Source: Andreprevotia sp. IGB-42 (GTDB lineage: Bacteria; Pseudomonadota; Gammaproteobacteria; Burkholderiales; Chitinibacteraceae). Taken from it: a DNA stretch of 64,000 nt. Made by a program: the position numbers and the translations under genes. Shown here one piece after another: positions 56,291 through 64,000 of this stretch; the stretch's first letter is position 1; each line of letters starts with the position of its first letter. The stretch is taken from positions 186,001 to 250,000 of the forward strand of contig NZ_WXTX01000002.1 of assembly GCF_009848685.1 (NCBI RefSeq), read 5' to 3'. The notes beneath the pieces are model-generated. The model was given only the letters and a program-made list of their open reading frames with translations. It made no database searches and was not told the DNA's origin.

Positions 56291-57745
56291 TCAGTCCTTC
56301 ATTTCCTTGCCCGCCGGCCACCACAACAGCACAGCGGCAATCAGGGTTACAAAAAAGATACCGCCACCATCATCCGATGCCAGCCATAGCGGCAGGTTGA
56401 TCAGCAGCAACAGCACGATGGCAACGATGGCGGGGCTTTTCAGTGCCGAATCGCTGACCGCAGCCGCACCTGCCGGTATGGCCTTGGCCGGCTTGGCAAA
56501 CCATTGCGCAATCTGCTCCGCAGTCACCGGGCGCGCCAGCGACCATCCGGCCTCCTGCGCGGTCGATTCCTTGCTCAGCTTGCCATCCGGCCCCTTGTAA
56601 TCGGCCAGATGGGTGATGTCGCCCACTTTCACCCGCCAGTTGAACGCGCCAACCGCATAACCCACCACTGATGCGTAGTTGTACAGGTTCTTGTATTCCT
56701 TGCCGCGCAGGGTGGCCTCCATCGAGGTGAACCGCTCCGGCCATTCGTCCAGCACCATTACGCGTTCCCACCCCTCCATGCTTTCCACCAGCCACTGGAA
56801 GCCCCGTGAGGGGTTGTACAGCAGGTATTCGGTCCACACCGATGATGGCTCATCGCGCTCGTGGCAGCGCATCACGCCGATCACAGCCCATTTCGTGCCG
56901 TCAATCTTGCCTTCATCGCCCGGCGCCAGCGTGGTGACGACGCGCGACAATTCAGTGGCTTTCTGCAGTACTTCGGTCTTGTCGCCGGTGCAATCCACCT
57001 GTGCCTGACACGCCGGGCAGATCACCTGCGTGGCCCGGCCCGCCTGGTAGGAGATCGGGCTGCCACAGCTGGGGCAGTCGAGCACATTGGCCCGCCCCGG
57101 CAGGCGCCCGGCAGTTTCGGCGATTCTTTCCGGCTCACGGCTCAATTGCACCCGCAGCCCTTCCAGCGTGACGGCTTCGCCCAGGTAAAGCCTGGCGGGG
57201 CCATCAGAGTAATCAAGCGTGAGGAACAGCTTGCCGCTGCGGGCATCGGCCACCCTGGCCTGCCAGCCCGCACCCACGCTGAATGGCAGCTCGCCCTCGC
57301 CACCGGTGCATTGCGCGGTGCGTACGTCGCTGAACACAAAGCTCTTGCCGTCGCGGTTGTAGCGGAATTCGGGGCGCAGCGTCTCGAACGCCGGCGCATC
57401 GGTAGCCGGCCCCAGATCGGTGGTCATCACGTACTGGCCGGAGGCGTCAGCCAGCCAGCCGGCACGGCCATCGTCGAACCACAGGTACCACTCGTTCCAG
57501 AGCCCGTCTTCATAACGCAGCTGGATACGGCCCACCACGCTGAACGGCCGGTTGGCCCACAGCCCGGACATGCCGATCTGGATGCGGCTGTAATCCTCCA
57601 GCACCGCACTCATCTTGCCCTGATCGCGCACGCTGTCCGCATCGCGCAGCAACGTGCTCTGGCAATAGCTGCACACCGCCATCACGGATGCCGGCGACCT
57701 GAATATGACTTCGCCGCCGCATGCGGGGCAGGGAGTGCGGTACAT
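56291..57745 (-). CDS. DUF4178 protein with two zinc ribbons and a C-terminal membrane anchor
   Basis: 484 residues in a duplicated layout. A zinc ribbon (C-P-A-C near residue 6 and C-S-Y-C near 26) is followed by a first DUF4178 domain with IQIGMSGLWANRPFSVVGRI and EWYLWFDDGRAGWLAD. A second ribbon (C-P-S-C near 223 and C-P-A-C near 242) is followed by a second DUF4178 domain with KWAVIGVMRCHERDEPSSVW and LLYNPSRGFQWLVES. Two membrane segments near the C-terminus end in KEMKD. Function unknown; the family travels with speH, SPFH and DUF350 genes. Confidence 0.92.
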   Translation of the reverse strand: MYRTPCPACGGEVIFRSPASVMAVCSYCQSTLLRDADSVRDQGKMSAVLEDYSRIQIGMSGLWANRPFSVVGRIQLRYEDGLWNEWYLWFDDGRAGWLADASGQYVMTTDLGPATDAPAFETLRPEFRYNRDGKSFVFSDVRTAQCTGGEGELPFSVGAGWQARVADARSGKLFLTLDYSDGPARLYLGEAVTLEGLRVQLSREPERIAETAGRLPGRANVLDCPSCGSPISYQAGRATQVICPACQAQVDCTGDKTEVLQKATELSRVVTTLAPGDEGKIDGTKWAVIGVMRCHERDEPSSVWTEYLLYNPSRGFQWLVESMEGWERVMVLDEWPERFTSMEATLRGKEYKNLYNYASVVGYAVGAFNWRVKVGDITHLADYKGPDGKLSKESTAQEAGWSLARPVTAEQIAQWFAKPAKAIPAGAAAVSDSALKSPAIVAIVLLLLINLPLWLASDDGGGIFFVTLIAAVLLWWPAGKEMKD

Positions 57746-57751
57746 GCAGGC

Positions 57752-58783
57752 TTAACCGATCAGTTTCTTGATGACTTCGGCCTTGGCGCTATCGAAATCC
57801 GCCTGCGTGATCAGCCCCTGGTCAAGCAGGCCCTTGAGCTGCGCCAGCTTGGCTTGCAGCGGATCTGCCGCAACGGCAGGTGCGGCAGGTGGCGGTGCTG
57901 CCCCAGGTTGCGCCTGCGGATTGATGGCGCCGCGCATCGAATCGGCCATCACCTGGCCAAAGCCCACCCCGGCCGCCAGGCCGGCGCCGAGGCCGGCGAG
58001 GCCGCCTTCGTTCTGCGCCGCCAGCGGAATCGCCTGTGCAGTCTGGTACTGGGTGAACTTCTGCATGTCGCCCACCATGCCCATGCTGATGCGGGTATCG
58101 ATGGCCTTTTGCAGCTCTTCCGGCAACGAGATGTTCTCGACCGCGAAGTTGTCCAGCGCCAGCCCGTACTTGCTGAAAGTGGGCAGCAGCACTTCGGAAA
58201 TCTTCTGCGCCATCAGGCCCTGGTTGCCGGCCATGTCGAGGAAGGGCACGCCCGAGCCACCCAGCGCGGTGGTCATCGATGACACCACCAGGTTGCGCAG
58301 TTGCAGCTCCAGGTCATCGCGCGTGTACTCCTCGCGCGTGCCGCTGATTTCGGCAAAGAACAGCTTGGGGTCGACCAGCTTGTACGAATACAAGCCGAAT
58401 GCGCGCAGGCGCACCATGCCAAAGTCCGAGTCACGCACGGTGATCGGCTGCTGCGTGCCCCACTTGCGGCCCAGTTGCAGCCGCGTGCTGAAGAAGTACA
58501 CATCGCTCTTGAACGGGGATTCGAACAGCTTGTCCCAGTTTTTCAGGTAGGTGAGCACCGGCAATGTCTGCGTGGTGAGCTTGTGCGTACCCGGGCCGAA
58601 CACGTCGGCAATCTGCCCCTCATTCACGAATACCGCCAGTTGCGATTCGCGCACCGTCAGGCTGGCGCCGTTCTGGATTTCCATATCCTGCATCGGGAAG
58701 CGCCACGACAATACGCCGTCGCTGTCCTCATTCCACTGCAGGATGTCGATAAACTGTTTCTTGATGAATGAACCGAGACCCAT
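57752..58783 (-). CDS. SPFH domain protein with C-terminal SHOCT motif
   Basis: 343 residues. Residues 30-230 form an SPFH/band-7-like domain of the YdjI/virion-core-like branch (SQLAVFVNEGQIADVFGPGTHKL, RRDLELQLRNLV-type sequence, FAVENISLPEELQKAIDTRISMGMV). A Gly/Ala/Pro-rich linker (about 255-305) leads to a SHOCT motif (LQAKLAQLKGLLDQGLITQADFDSAKAEVIKKLIG-type, positions 308-343). It is a likely oligomeric membrane scaffold, six bases upstream of DUF4178. Confidence 0.92.
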   Translation of the reverse strand: MGLGSFIKKQFIDILQWNEDSDGVLSWRFPMQDMEIQNGASLTVRESQLAVFVNEGQIADVFGPGTHKLTTQTLPVLTYLKNWDKLFESPFKSDVYFFSTRLQLGRKWGTQQPITVRDSDFGMVRLRAFGLYSYKLVDPKLFFAEISGTREEYTRDDLELQLRNLVVSSMTTALGGSGVPFLDMAGNQGLMAQKISEVLLPTFSKYGLALDNFAVENISLPEELQKAIDTRISMGMVGDMQKFTQYQTAQAIPLAAQNEGGLAGLGAGLAAGVGFGQVMADSMRGAINPQAQPGAAPPPAAPAVAADPLQAKLAQLKGLLDQGLITQADFDSAKAEVIKKLIG

Positions 58784-58835
58784 GACGGTACTCCTGAGGT
58801 CAGATTGGTCAAAAAAACGGAATGATTACGGCAGA

Positions 58836-59222
58836 TCAGGACAAGCAGGCGGCATTGGCAACCCCCACTACCAGCGACACCGTGCCCATCAGCGAGCCCA
58901 TGGCGACGTTATTCTCTTCCAGCGCCTGATTCATATTGGGCAGCACGCGTGACAGGATCACGTAGGTCAGCAATTGCACCGCCATCGCGCCAGCCGCCCA
59001 CGCCAGGAACCAGAGGTAATCGGCATGATAAATGGCCGATGCCGCCAGCGTGAGCGTAAAACCCAGCAAAGCGCCGCCCAGGCTGAGCGCGGCGGAGATC
59101 TTCCCCTCGCGGATCAGCTTGATTTCATCGAACGGCGTGACCTTGCAATACACGACGGCAAATACCGCCAGCAGTGCAAAAATGGTCAGCAAGTAGATCA
59201 GATAGTTGTAGAGCTGTAGCAT
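58836..59222 (-). CDS. DUF350 membrane protein
   Basis: 128 residues with four membrane segments in the two-repeat DUF350 pattern: IYLLTIFALLAVFAVVYCKV, GKISAALSLGGALLGFTLTLA, DYLWFLAWAAGAMAVQLLTYVIL and MGSLMGTVSLVVGVANAA. The role is unknown; E. coli YjfL is a relative that also sits with polyamine-related genes. First gene of the minus-strand string and only 15 bases from the divergent speE start. Confidence 0.93.
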   Translation of the reverse strand: MLQLYNYLIYLLTIFALLAVFAVVYCKVTPFDEIKLIREGKISAALSLGGALLGFTLTLAASAIYHADYLWFLAWAAGAMAVQLLTYVILSRVLPNMNQALEENNVAMGSLMGTVSLVVGVANAACLS

Positions 59223-59237
59223 GCGGCAGTCCTTGCG

Positions 59238-60797
59238 ATGGCAAGCATGATAGCCGTCAATATTAAGTCAGATCGTACTGGAGCGCATTTGGATCGTATC
59301 CTCATCCTGTCGGTTTTCGTCGTTGCTTCCTGCGGGCTGGCGTATGAACTGATTGCCGGCGCGCTGGCGAGCTACCTGCTGGGCGATTCGGTACTGCAGT
59401 TTTCCAGCATCATCGGCTGTTACCTGTTTGCGATGGGTGTGGGCTCGCATCTTTCCAAGTATGTGAAAGACGAGAATACGCTGGGCGCGTTCGTCGAGAT
59501 CGAGCTGCTGGTCGGCCTGATCGGCGGCTTGTCCACCACCTTGCTGTTTCTGGTGTTTGCATGGGCATCCGCGCCGTTCCGCAGCGTGCTGTACGCACTG
59601 GTATTCATCATCGGGGTGTTCGTCGGCATGGAAATCCCGCTGGTGATGCGGGTGATGAATGCACGCAATGCCGAATTCAAGGAGCTGGTCAGCCGGGTAC
59701 TGACGTTCGATTACCTGGGGGCGCTGGCGGTATCGCTGCTGTTCCCACTGGTACTGGCACCACACTTGGGCATGGCGCGCACCGGGCTGCTGTTCGGCGT
59801 ACTCAATGCTGCGGTGGCGGTGTGGACCTGCTGGTGTTTCCGCAACAGCATTCCGCAACTCGCCGCCAAGCTCAGCCGCGCCGGCCTGGTGCTGCTGGCC
59901 TTGCTGACTGCATTTGCGTTCTCGGACCGGCTGACGACGTGGGCAGAGAAAGGCCTGTTCGGCGACGATGTGATCCACGCCGAAACCACCCGGTACCAGC
60001 GCATGGTGGTTACCCGCTGGCACGATGACCTGCGGCTGTATCTGAACGGCAACCTGCAGTTTTCCAGCCGCGACGAGCATCGCTACCATGAGGCGCTGGT
60101 GCACCCGGTGCTGGCCACGCTGCCGTGGGCAAAGCGCGTGCTGATCCTGGGCGGCGGCGATGGGTTGGCACTGCGCGAAGTGTTGCGCTACCCGAATATC
60201 GAGCACACCACGCTGGTCGACCTGGACCCGGCGATGACCACGCTGTTTGCCACCGCGCCACAGCTGACCGCGCTCAACAAGGGATCGCTCAAGGACAAGC
60301 GCGCCACCGTCATCAATGCCGATGCCGCGCAGTGGCTGGAAAGCAACAGCGAGGTGTTCGACGCCATCATCATCGACTTCCCCGATCCCACCAATTTTGC
60401 GCTGGGCAAGCTGTATTCGGTGCCGATGTACCGGCTGGTGCAGCGCCACCTGTCGCAGAACGGGCTGGCAGTGGTGCAATCGACCTCGCCTTATTTCGCC
60501 CCCAAGAGCTACTGGTGCATCGATGCCACGCTGCGCGAGGCGGGTTTTCATACCTGGCCGTACCATACCTACGTACCGTCGTTCGGCGAATGGGGCTTCA
60601 TCCTGTTCGCCAGCACCGCCACCTACCGCCCGCCCGAGCGTTATGCACTGCCGATGCGCTTTCTGGATGCCGCCAGCACCCGCTTGATGTTCCAGTTTCC
60701 CGCCGACATGCAGAAGGTGGACGTCGAGCCCAACCGGCTCAACTCGCAATCGCTGGTGCACTACTTCGAAGACGACTGGCGCAACGTGCAACGATGA
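59238..60797 (+). CDS. speE: Membrane-bound polyamine aminopropyltransferase (SpeE-like)
   Basis: 519 residues. Residues 20-225 carry six or seven membrane helices. Residues 240-500 are a spermidine-synthase domain: RYQRMVVTRWHDDLRLYLNGNLQFSSRDEHRYHEALVHP-type entry, RVLILGGGDGLALREVLRY (dcSAM site), LVDLDPAM, and DAIIIDFPDPTNFALGKLYS with the catalytic Asp. The start at 59238 (MASMIAVN) or the ATG at 59247 are both possible. It is divergent from DUF350 and overlaps the FAD oxidoreductase gene (ATGA). It probably uses the dcSAM made by SpeH. Confidence 0.94.
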   Translation: MASMIAVNIKSDRTGAHLDRILILSVFVVASCGLAYELIAGALASYLLGDSVLQFSSIIGCYLFAMGVGSHLSKYVKDENTLGAFVEIELLVGLIGGLSTTLLFLVFAWASAPFRSVLYALVFIIGVFVGMEIPLVMRVMNARNAEFKELVSRVLTFDYLGALAVSLLFPLVLAPHLGMARTGLLFGVLNAAVAVWTCWCFRNSIPQLAAKLSRAGLVLLALLTAFAFSDRLTTWAEKGLFGDDVIHAETTRYQRMVVTRWHDDLRLYLNGNLQFSSRDEHRYHEALVHPVLATLPWAKRVLILGGGDGLALREVLRYPNIEHTTLVDLDPAMTTLFATAPQLTALNKGSLKDKRATVINADAAQWLESNSEVFDAIIIDFPDPTNFALGKLYSVPMYRLVQRHLSQNGLAVVQSTSPYFAPKSYWCIDATLREAGFHTWPYHTYVPSFGEWGFILFASTATYRPPERYALPMRFLDAASTRLMFQFPADMQKVDVEPNRLNSQSLVHYFEDDWRNVQR

Positions 60798-62380
60798 AAC
60801 GGCGTGATTTCCTGCTGCTGTCCGCCGGTGCGCTAGCCGGTTGCGGCCTGCACCCGGGCGTGGCCTTGCGCCGCAATGCACCCGGCATGGCAGAAGGCCA
60901 CGCGCTGCGCGATATCCGGTCGCTACCGCCACCCTCGGCAGAGATCGAAACCGATGTGGTCATCCTCGGCAGCGGCGTGGCCGGGCTCAGCGCCGGCTGG
61001 CGGCTGGCCTCGCAGGGCTATCGCGATTTCCTGATGGTGGCGGGGCCTGAATGGCATGGCAATGCCAGCGGTGCGCTGCTGGGCGGCACACCATGCCCGC
61101 TGGGTGCACACTATTTGCCCATCCCCGGCCCGGCCGCCACCCATGTGCGCGATCTGCTGGCCCAGATGGGCGTGATCGAGCAGGGTGCCAGCGCGCTCAA
61201 GCCCACCTATGACGAACGCTGCCTGATCCATGCGCCGGAAGAGCGGCTGTACCTGAACGGCCAATGGCATGACGGATTGATCCCGCCCGGCAATACGTCG
61301 GACGAAACCGCGCAGATCAAGCGCTTTTTCGACTACGTGCATGGTTTGCGCGGGCAAGCGGGCAGCGACGGCAAGCGTGTATTCGAAATACCCAGCGCGT
61401 TGTCGTCACAAGACCCGCAATGGCGCGCGCTGGACCAAATCTCGTTTGCCCAGTGGCTGGACCGGCAGCACTACACTGCCGCGCCACTGCGCTGGTACCT
61501 CGACTACGCGTGCCGCGATGACTACGGCGCCAATAGCAGCCGGGTTTCCGCCTGGGCGGGCCTGCACTATTTTGCCAGCCGCAATGGTGCGGCCAGCAAT
61601 GCCGATGACGATGCCGTGCTCACCTGGCCGGATGGCTTGAACCCGCTGGCACGGCACATGGCCGGCCGGATCGGCGCGGATCGCCTGTTGCCGGGGCTGG
61701 CCGCACATGTGACCGAACGCAATGGCCGTGCCGATGTACTGGTGTGGCAGCCGCAGCAACGCCGCACGCTGCGCATCCGTGCGCGCAAGGCCATTTGCGC
61801 GATGCCGCTGCACGTGGCGGCACATGTGGTCGAGCCCATGCGTGCACTCGGTTTCGACACGCGCGATCACATGCCCGCGCACGCCCCATGGCTGGTCAGC
61901 AATTTCGTGTTCGATCAATTCCCTGCGGAAGCGCAAGGCGTACCACTGGCGTGGGATAACGTGGTGTATGGCAGCAACAGCCTCGGCTATGTGGTGGCCA
62001 CGCACCAGTTGATCCGTGCCGCACGGCCGGAACGCACGGTGTTTACCGCCTACCATGCACTGGCCGAACACACGCCGGAAGCGGGCCGGCGCTGGCTGCA
62101 ACAGGCCAGCGATGATGCGCTGTATACCCTGGCCAGCAGCGACCTCGCACAGGTCTACGGCTGGAAGCTGTGGCGCAATGCCAGCCGGGTAGATTTCACG
62201 CTGCGCGGCCATGCGATGGCGGTGCCGGGGCCCGGCTTCCTTGGCAACGCCGGGCTGGCTGCATTGCGCGCGGTCGATGGTGCCGTCCAGTTTGCGCATG
62301 CCGATCTGTCGGGGTTTTCCATTTTCGAAGAAGCGGCATGGTGGGGAGACGTAGCGGCAACGCGGCTGCTGCAAGGCTGA
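60794..62380 (+). CDS. Tat-exported FAD-dependent oxidoreductase lipoprotein
   Basis: 528 residues from the ATG at 60794. MKRRDFLLLSAGALAGC combines a twin-arginine motif and a lipobox with Cys17, so it is likely folded before export and then anchored by lipid. The dinucleotide fold is VVILGSGVAGLSAGWRLASQG. The C-terminal region LRGHAMAVPGPGFLG resembles flavin amine oxidases. Its coupling to speE (overlap of four bases) suggests a polyamine or amine substrate. This is inference; no substrate residues can be named. Confidence 0.85.
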   Translation: MKRRDFLLLSAGALAGCGLHPGVALRRNAPGMAEGHALRDIRSLPPPSAEIETDVVILGSGVAGLSAGWRLASQGYRDFLMVAGPEWHGNASGALLGGTPCPLGAHYLPIPGPAATHVRDLLAQMGVIEQGASALKPTYDERCLIHAPEERLYLNGQWHDGLIPPGNTSDETAQIKRFFDYVHGLRGQAGSDGKRVFEIPSALSSQDPQWRALDQISFAQWLDRQHYTAAPLRWYLDYACRDDYGANSSRVSAWAGLHYFASRNGAASNADDDAVLTWPDGLNPLARHMAGRIGADRLLPGLAAHVTERNGRADVLVWQPQQRRTLRIRARKAICAMPLHVAAHVVEPMRALGFDTRDHMPAHAPWLVSNFVFDQFPAEAQGVPLAWDNVVYGSNSLGYVVATHQLIRAARPERTVFTAYHALAEHTPEAGRRWLQQASDDALYTLASSDLAQVYGWKLWRNASRVDFTLRGHAMAVPGPGFLGNAGLAALRAVDGAVQFAHADLSGFSIFEEAAWWGDVAATRLLQG

Positions 62381-62436
62381 TACCCGCCGATGGGCCCTGC
62401 GCCGGTTCATGCCCAGCTGACCTGCAGACGCAAAAA

Positions 62437-62456
62437 CGGGGCGCCTTGGCGCCCCG
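62437..62456 (-). terminator. Terminator downstream of the SYLF gene
   Basis: Perfect nine-base stem CGGGGCGCC / GGCGCCCCG with a two-base centre. On the minus strand it is followed by TTTTTGCG, 30 bases after the SYLF stop. It also closes the convergent FAD oxidoreductase gene. Confidence 0.85.
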
Positions 62457-62486
62457 CTTCTTCCTGCCAGCCAGAAAACAGCCGGT

Positions 62487-63113
62487 TTACTTGCCCGAAT
62501 TGAGCTTCTTGCTGACCGAGAACTTGGTACCTGCCACAGTCACTTCGGCAGTCAGGCCGTTCGCGGTGATCTGGTACGCATATACTTCCGGCGCAATCAG
62601 CGAAGCACCCGATACGGCACCGCCGCTCTTGCCGGCCTTGGCAGCAGCAGTGGCATCACCAGAGAACGCCCAGCCCGACTTGATGAACTTGTTGAACGCC
62701 TTCTCGCTGGTGAACACCAGCAGCAGGCGCGATTCCTTGGCCCCCAGGCCCAGACCGGCCTTGATCTGACCCACGGTCATGAAGGTTTCCTTGCCGTTGT
62801 GCACGGCAACGCCGTCACCACCTGCACCACCGGCAAACACCACCTGCACACCGCCGGTCTTGAAGGTGGCATAGCCTGCGGCCTTCTCGATCTGATCTTT
62901 GGCTTCCGGGTACTTGGCATACACTTCCGCCAGCGTCTTCTTGGCGTTTTCGCGGGCATCGGCACGGCGCTCGGCCGGGCTCTTTTCCTTTTCCTTGCTG
63001 GTTTCAGCCTGATTGTTGGTGCCTTCAGGATTCTGGCTTTCCGCATGAGCGGGCACGGCTACTGCAAGGGCAAAACCGAACAGACTGGCAATCAGTGTTT
63101 TTTTGGCAAACAT
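62487..63113 (-). CDS. Secreted SYLF (YSC84-type) lipid-binding domain protein
   Basis: 208 residues. A Sec signal peptide is followed by ALAVAVPAHAES and a charged Lys/Glu-rich linker (residues 28-60). The SYLF domain begins AKKTLAEVYAKYPEAKDQIEKAAGYATF and includes GGAGGDGVAVHNGKETFMTVGQIKAGLGLGAKESRLLLVFTSEKAF-type sequence. SYLF domains bind phosphoinositides in eukaryotes; bacterial versions are periplasmic and of unknown role. A good AGGAG site precedes the ATG. Divergent from the CNNM gene. Confidence 0.92.
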   Translation of the reverse strand: MFAKKTLIASLFGFALAVAVPAHAESQNPEGTNNQAETSKEKEKSPAERRADARENAKKTLAEVYAKYPEAKDQIEKAAGYATFKTGGVQVVFAGGAGGDGVAVHNGKETFMTVGQIKAGLGLGAKESRLLLVFTSEKAFNKFIKSGWAFSGDATAAAKAGKSGGAVSGASLIAPEVYAYQITANGLTAEVTVAGTKFSVSKKLNSGK

Positions 63114-63184
63114 ATTGGTATCTCCTATGTGCAGGGCAGCAATCCCATGGACTCACTGTAGTCGTTCAAATAGATAAACATGGA

Positions 63185-63197
63185 TGTCAAAATGACA
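63185..63197. promoter_or_regulatory. Short palindrome in the SYLF/CNNM divergent region
   Basis: TGTCA and TGACA arms around AAA form a 13-base dyad about 72 bases upstream of the SYLF ATG and 96 bases upstream of the CNNM ATG. It could be an operator. A GATAAT at 63259-63264 may be the CNNM -10 box. Confidence 0.3.
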
Positions 63198-63292
63198 AAC
63201 GGCTGCGGTAAAAGTAACTGCAAGCTTTCTGCCAGCAAACATGTGTTCCGTGTATCGGTGATAATCAAGCCATCGTCACAAGAGTCTTCCCC

Positions 63293-64000
63293 ATGAGCTT
63301 CGGCACTGCGCTGTTCGTGATGTTCCTGCTGGTTGTCCTGAGCGCATTCTTCTCGATTGCGGAGATTTCGCTGGCAGCGGCCCGCAAGTTCAAACTGCAA
63401 ACCATCGCCGAAGAGGGTGAACCCAATGCATTACGGGTTATCGCATTGCAGGAAAAACCCGGCGACTTCTTTACCGTAGTACAAGTAGGTGTCAATGCGG
63501 TGGCCATTCTGGGCGGTATCGTCGGCGAAGCGGCCTTTACCCCGGCAATGACCCGCGGCTTCGAAGCGATGGGCCTGGGCGGCGATACCGCCGGCCGGCT
63601 GGGCTTTCTGGCCGCCTTCCTGCTGACCATCACGCTGTTCATCCAGTTTGCCGACCTGATTCCCAAACGCCTAGGCATGCTGATGCCGGAAAAAGCCGCC
63701 GTGCTCATCGTGCGGCCGATGCTGATCTGCACCGCCCTCCTGCGCCCGCTGGTATGGCTGTTCGACGGCATTGCCAACCAGTTCTTCCGCCTGTGCGGAC
63801 TGCCGGCCGCGCGGGCCGATGCGATTACCTCGGCAGAGATCGTGGCGCTGGTCGATGCCGGCACCGAGGCCGGCACTTTCTTCCGGCAAGAACACCGCGT
63901 GATCGAAAACCTGTTCGAGCTGGGCGAGCGCTGGGTGACCTCGACCATGACGCAGCGTGATCAGGTGGTGTATTTTTCGCTGACCGAAGCGGCCGAGGCC
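63293..64000 (+). CDS. CNNM/CorC-type (HlyC/CorC) membrane protein, 3' end beyond the window
   Basis: 236 codons are present, starting MSFGTALFVMFLLVVLSAFF, and the frame is open to the right edge. The DUF21 (CNNM) membrane domain has SIAEISLAAARKFKLQTIAE, DFFTVVQVGVNAVAILGGIVGEA, FADLIPKRLGMLMPEKAAV and then the linker SAEIVALVDAGTEAGTFFRQEHRVIENLFEL into the first CBS domain. Family members transport or regulate Mg2+ and other cations. It would be a third cation-related gene in the window after mgtE and corA. Confidence 0.9.
   Translation, partial: MSFGTALFVMFLLVVLSAFFSIAEISLAAARKFKLQTIAEEGEPNALRVIALQEKPGDFFTVVQVGVNAVAILGGIVGEAAFTPAMTRGFEAMGLGGDTAGRLGFLAAFLLTITLFIQFADLIPKRLGMLMPEKAAVLIVRPMLICTALLRPLVWLFDGIANQFFRLCGLPAARADAITSAEIVALVDAGTEAGTFFRQEHRVIENLFELGERWVTSTMTQRDQVVYFSLTEAAEA

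Noticed and set aside
59268-60932. 554-residue open frame antisense to speE
   Set aside because: Shadow frame caused by high GC at third positions; His/Gln/Arg-rich and without family features. The sense gene has clear motifs.

Overview
The window comes from a GC-rich betaproteobacterium. Gene content and order point to the Neisseriales (Chromobacteriaceae/Chitinibacteraceae-like): ibaG-murA-hisG, a his block running into hinT-tatABC, mlaFEDCB-mlaA, gshA (the betaproteobacterial type)-gshB followed by an EIIA(Man)-HPr-EI phosphorelay, and two LpxL-type acyltransferases divergent from metK. This placement is inference from gene order and protein families; no rRNA is present to test it. No rRNA, tRNA, CRISPR array, phage or insertion sequence was recognised. 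Both ends cut genes: tatC on the left, a CNNM/CorC-type protein on the right.

Bases 1-19007 are read from the minus strand. In transcription order they hold a DUF805 zinc-ribbon protein, a LysE exporter, hisD, two RDD proteins, a SpoIIM/DUF4129/DUF4350/MoxR/DUF58 membrane-stress-like cluster, a TfoX-N protein, hisCBHA, a methyltransferase, hisF, a periplasmic protein, hisI, hisE, hinT and tatABC. The his genes keep their ancestral order but are broken up by foreign blocks. hisG sits at 24 kb beside murA, separated from hisD by about 7 kb. Within that gap lies an opposite-strand lipid-type cluster (19208-23894): a fatty acid hydroxylase, a fatty acid desaturase, a StlD/DarB-like ketosynthase fused to a heme-oxygenase-like diiron oxidase domain, and a protein I do not recognise. 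This is the best candidate for an undescribed biosynthetic system.

Bases 23957-32972 (minus strand) are envelope genes: hisG, a DUF4870 protein, murA, ibaG, a YadGH-like ABC exporter carrying an inserted acetyltransferase gene, mlaA and mlaBCDEF. mlaA contains a nine-G tract. Bases 33434-41915 hold an orphan type IV pilin-like protein, a FemAB-like acyltransferase, grxD, prmC, an EAL protein, the divergent Mg2+ transporters mgtE and corA, an alpha/beta hydrolase with a Cys nucleophile and an orphan DUF4118 membrane sensor. The mgtE/corA intergenic region has nested inverted repeats that look like a duplicated regulatory element.

Bases 42069-50776 (plus strand) carry gshA-gshB-apbE, the regulatory PTS phosphorelay and a TPR-GGDEF diguanylate cyclase followed by a TPR paralogue without the GGDEF domain. 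Bases 50799-64000 carry a patatin-like protein, two lipid A acyltransferases, metK, a rhodanese, and a polyamine/membrane cluster: speH, a 54-residue Gly/Ser-rich membrane protein, DUF4178, SPFH-SHOCT, DUF350, a membrane-bound SpeE and a Tat-exported FAD lipoprotein. After these come a SYLF protein and the partial CNNM gene. metK (SAM), speH (decarboxylated SAM) and speE (aminopropyl transfer) form a plausible local metabolic line.
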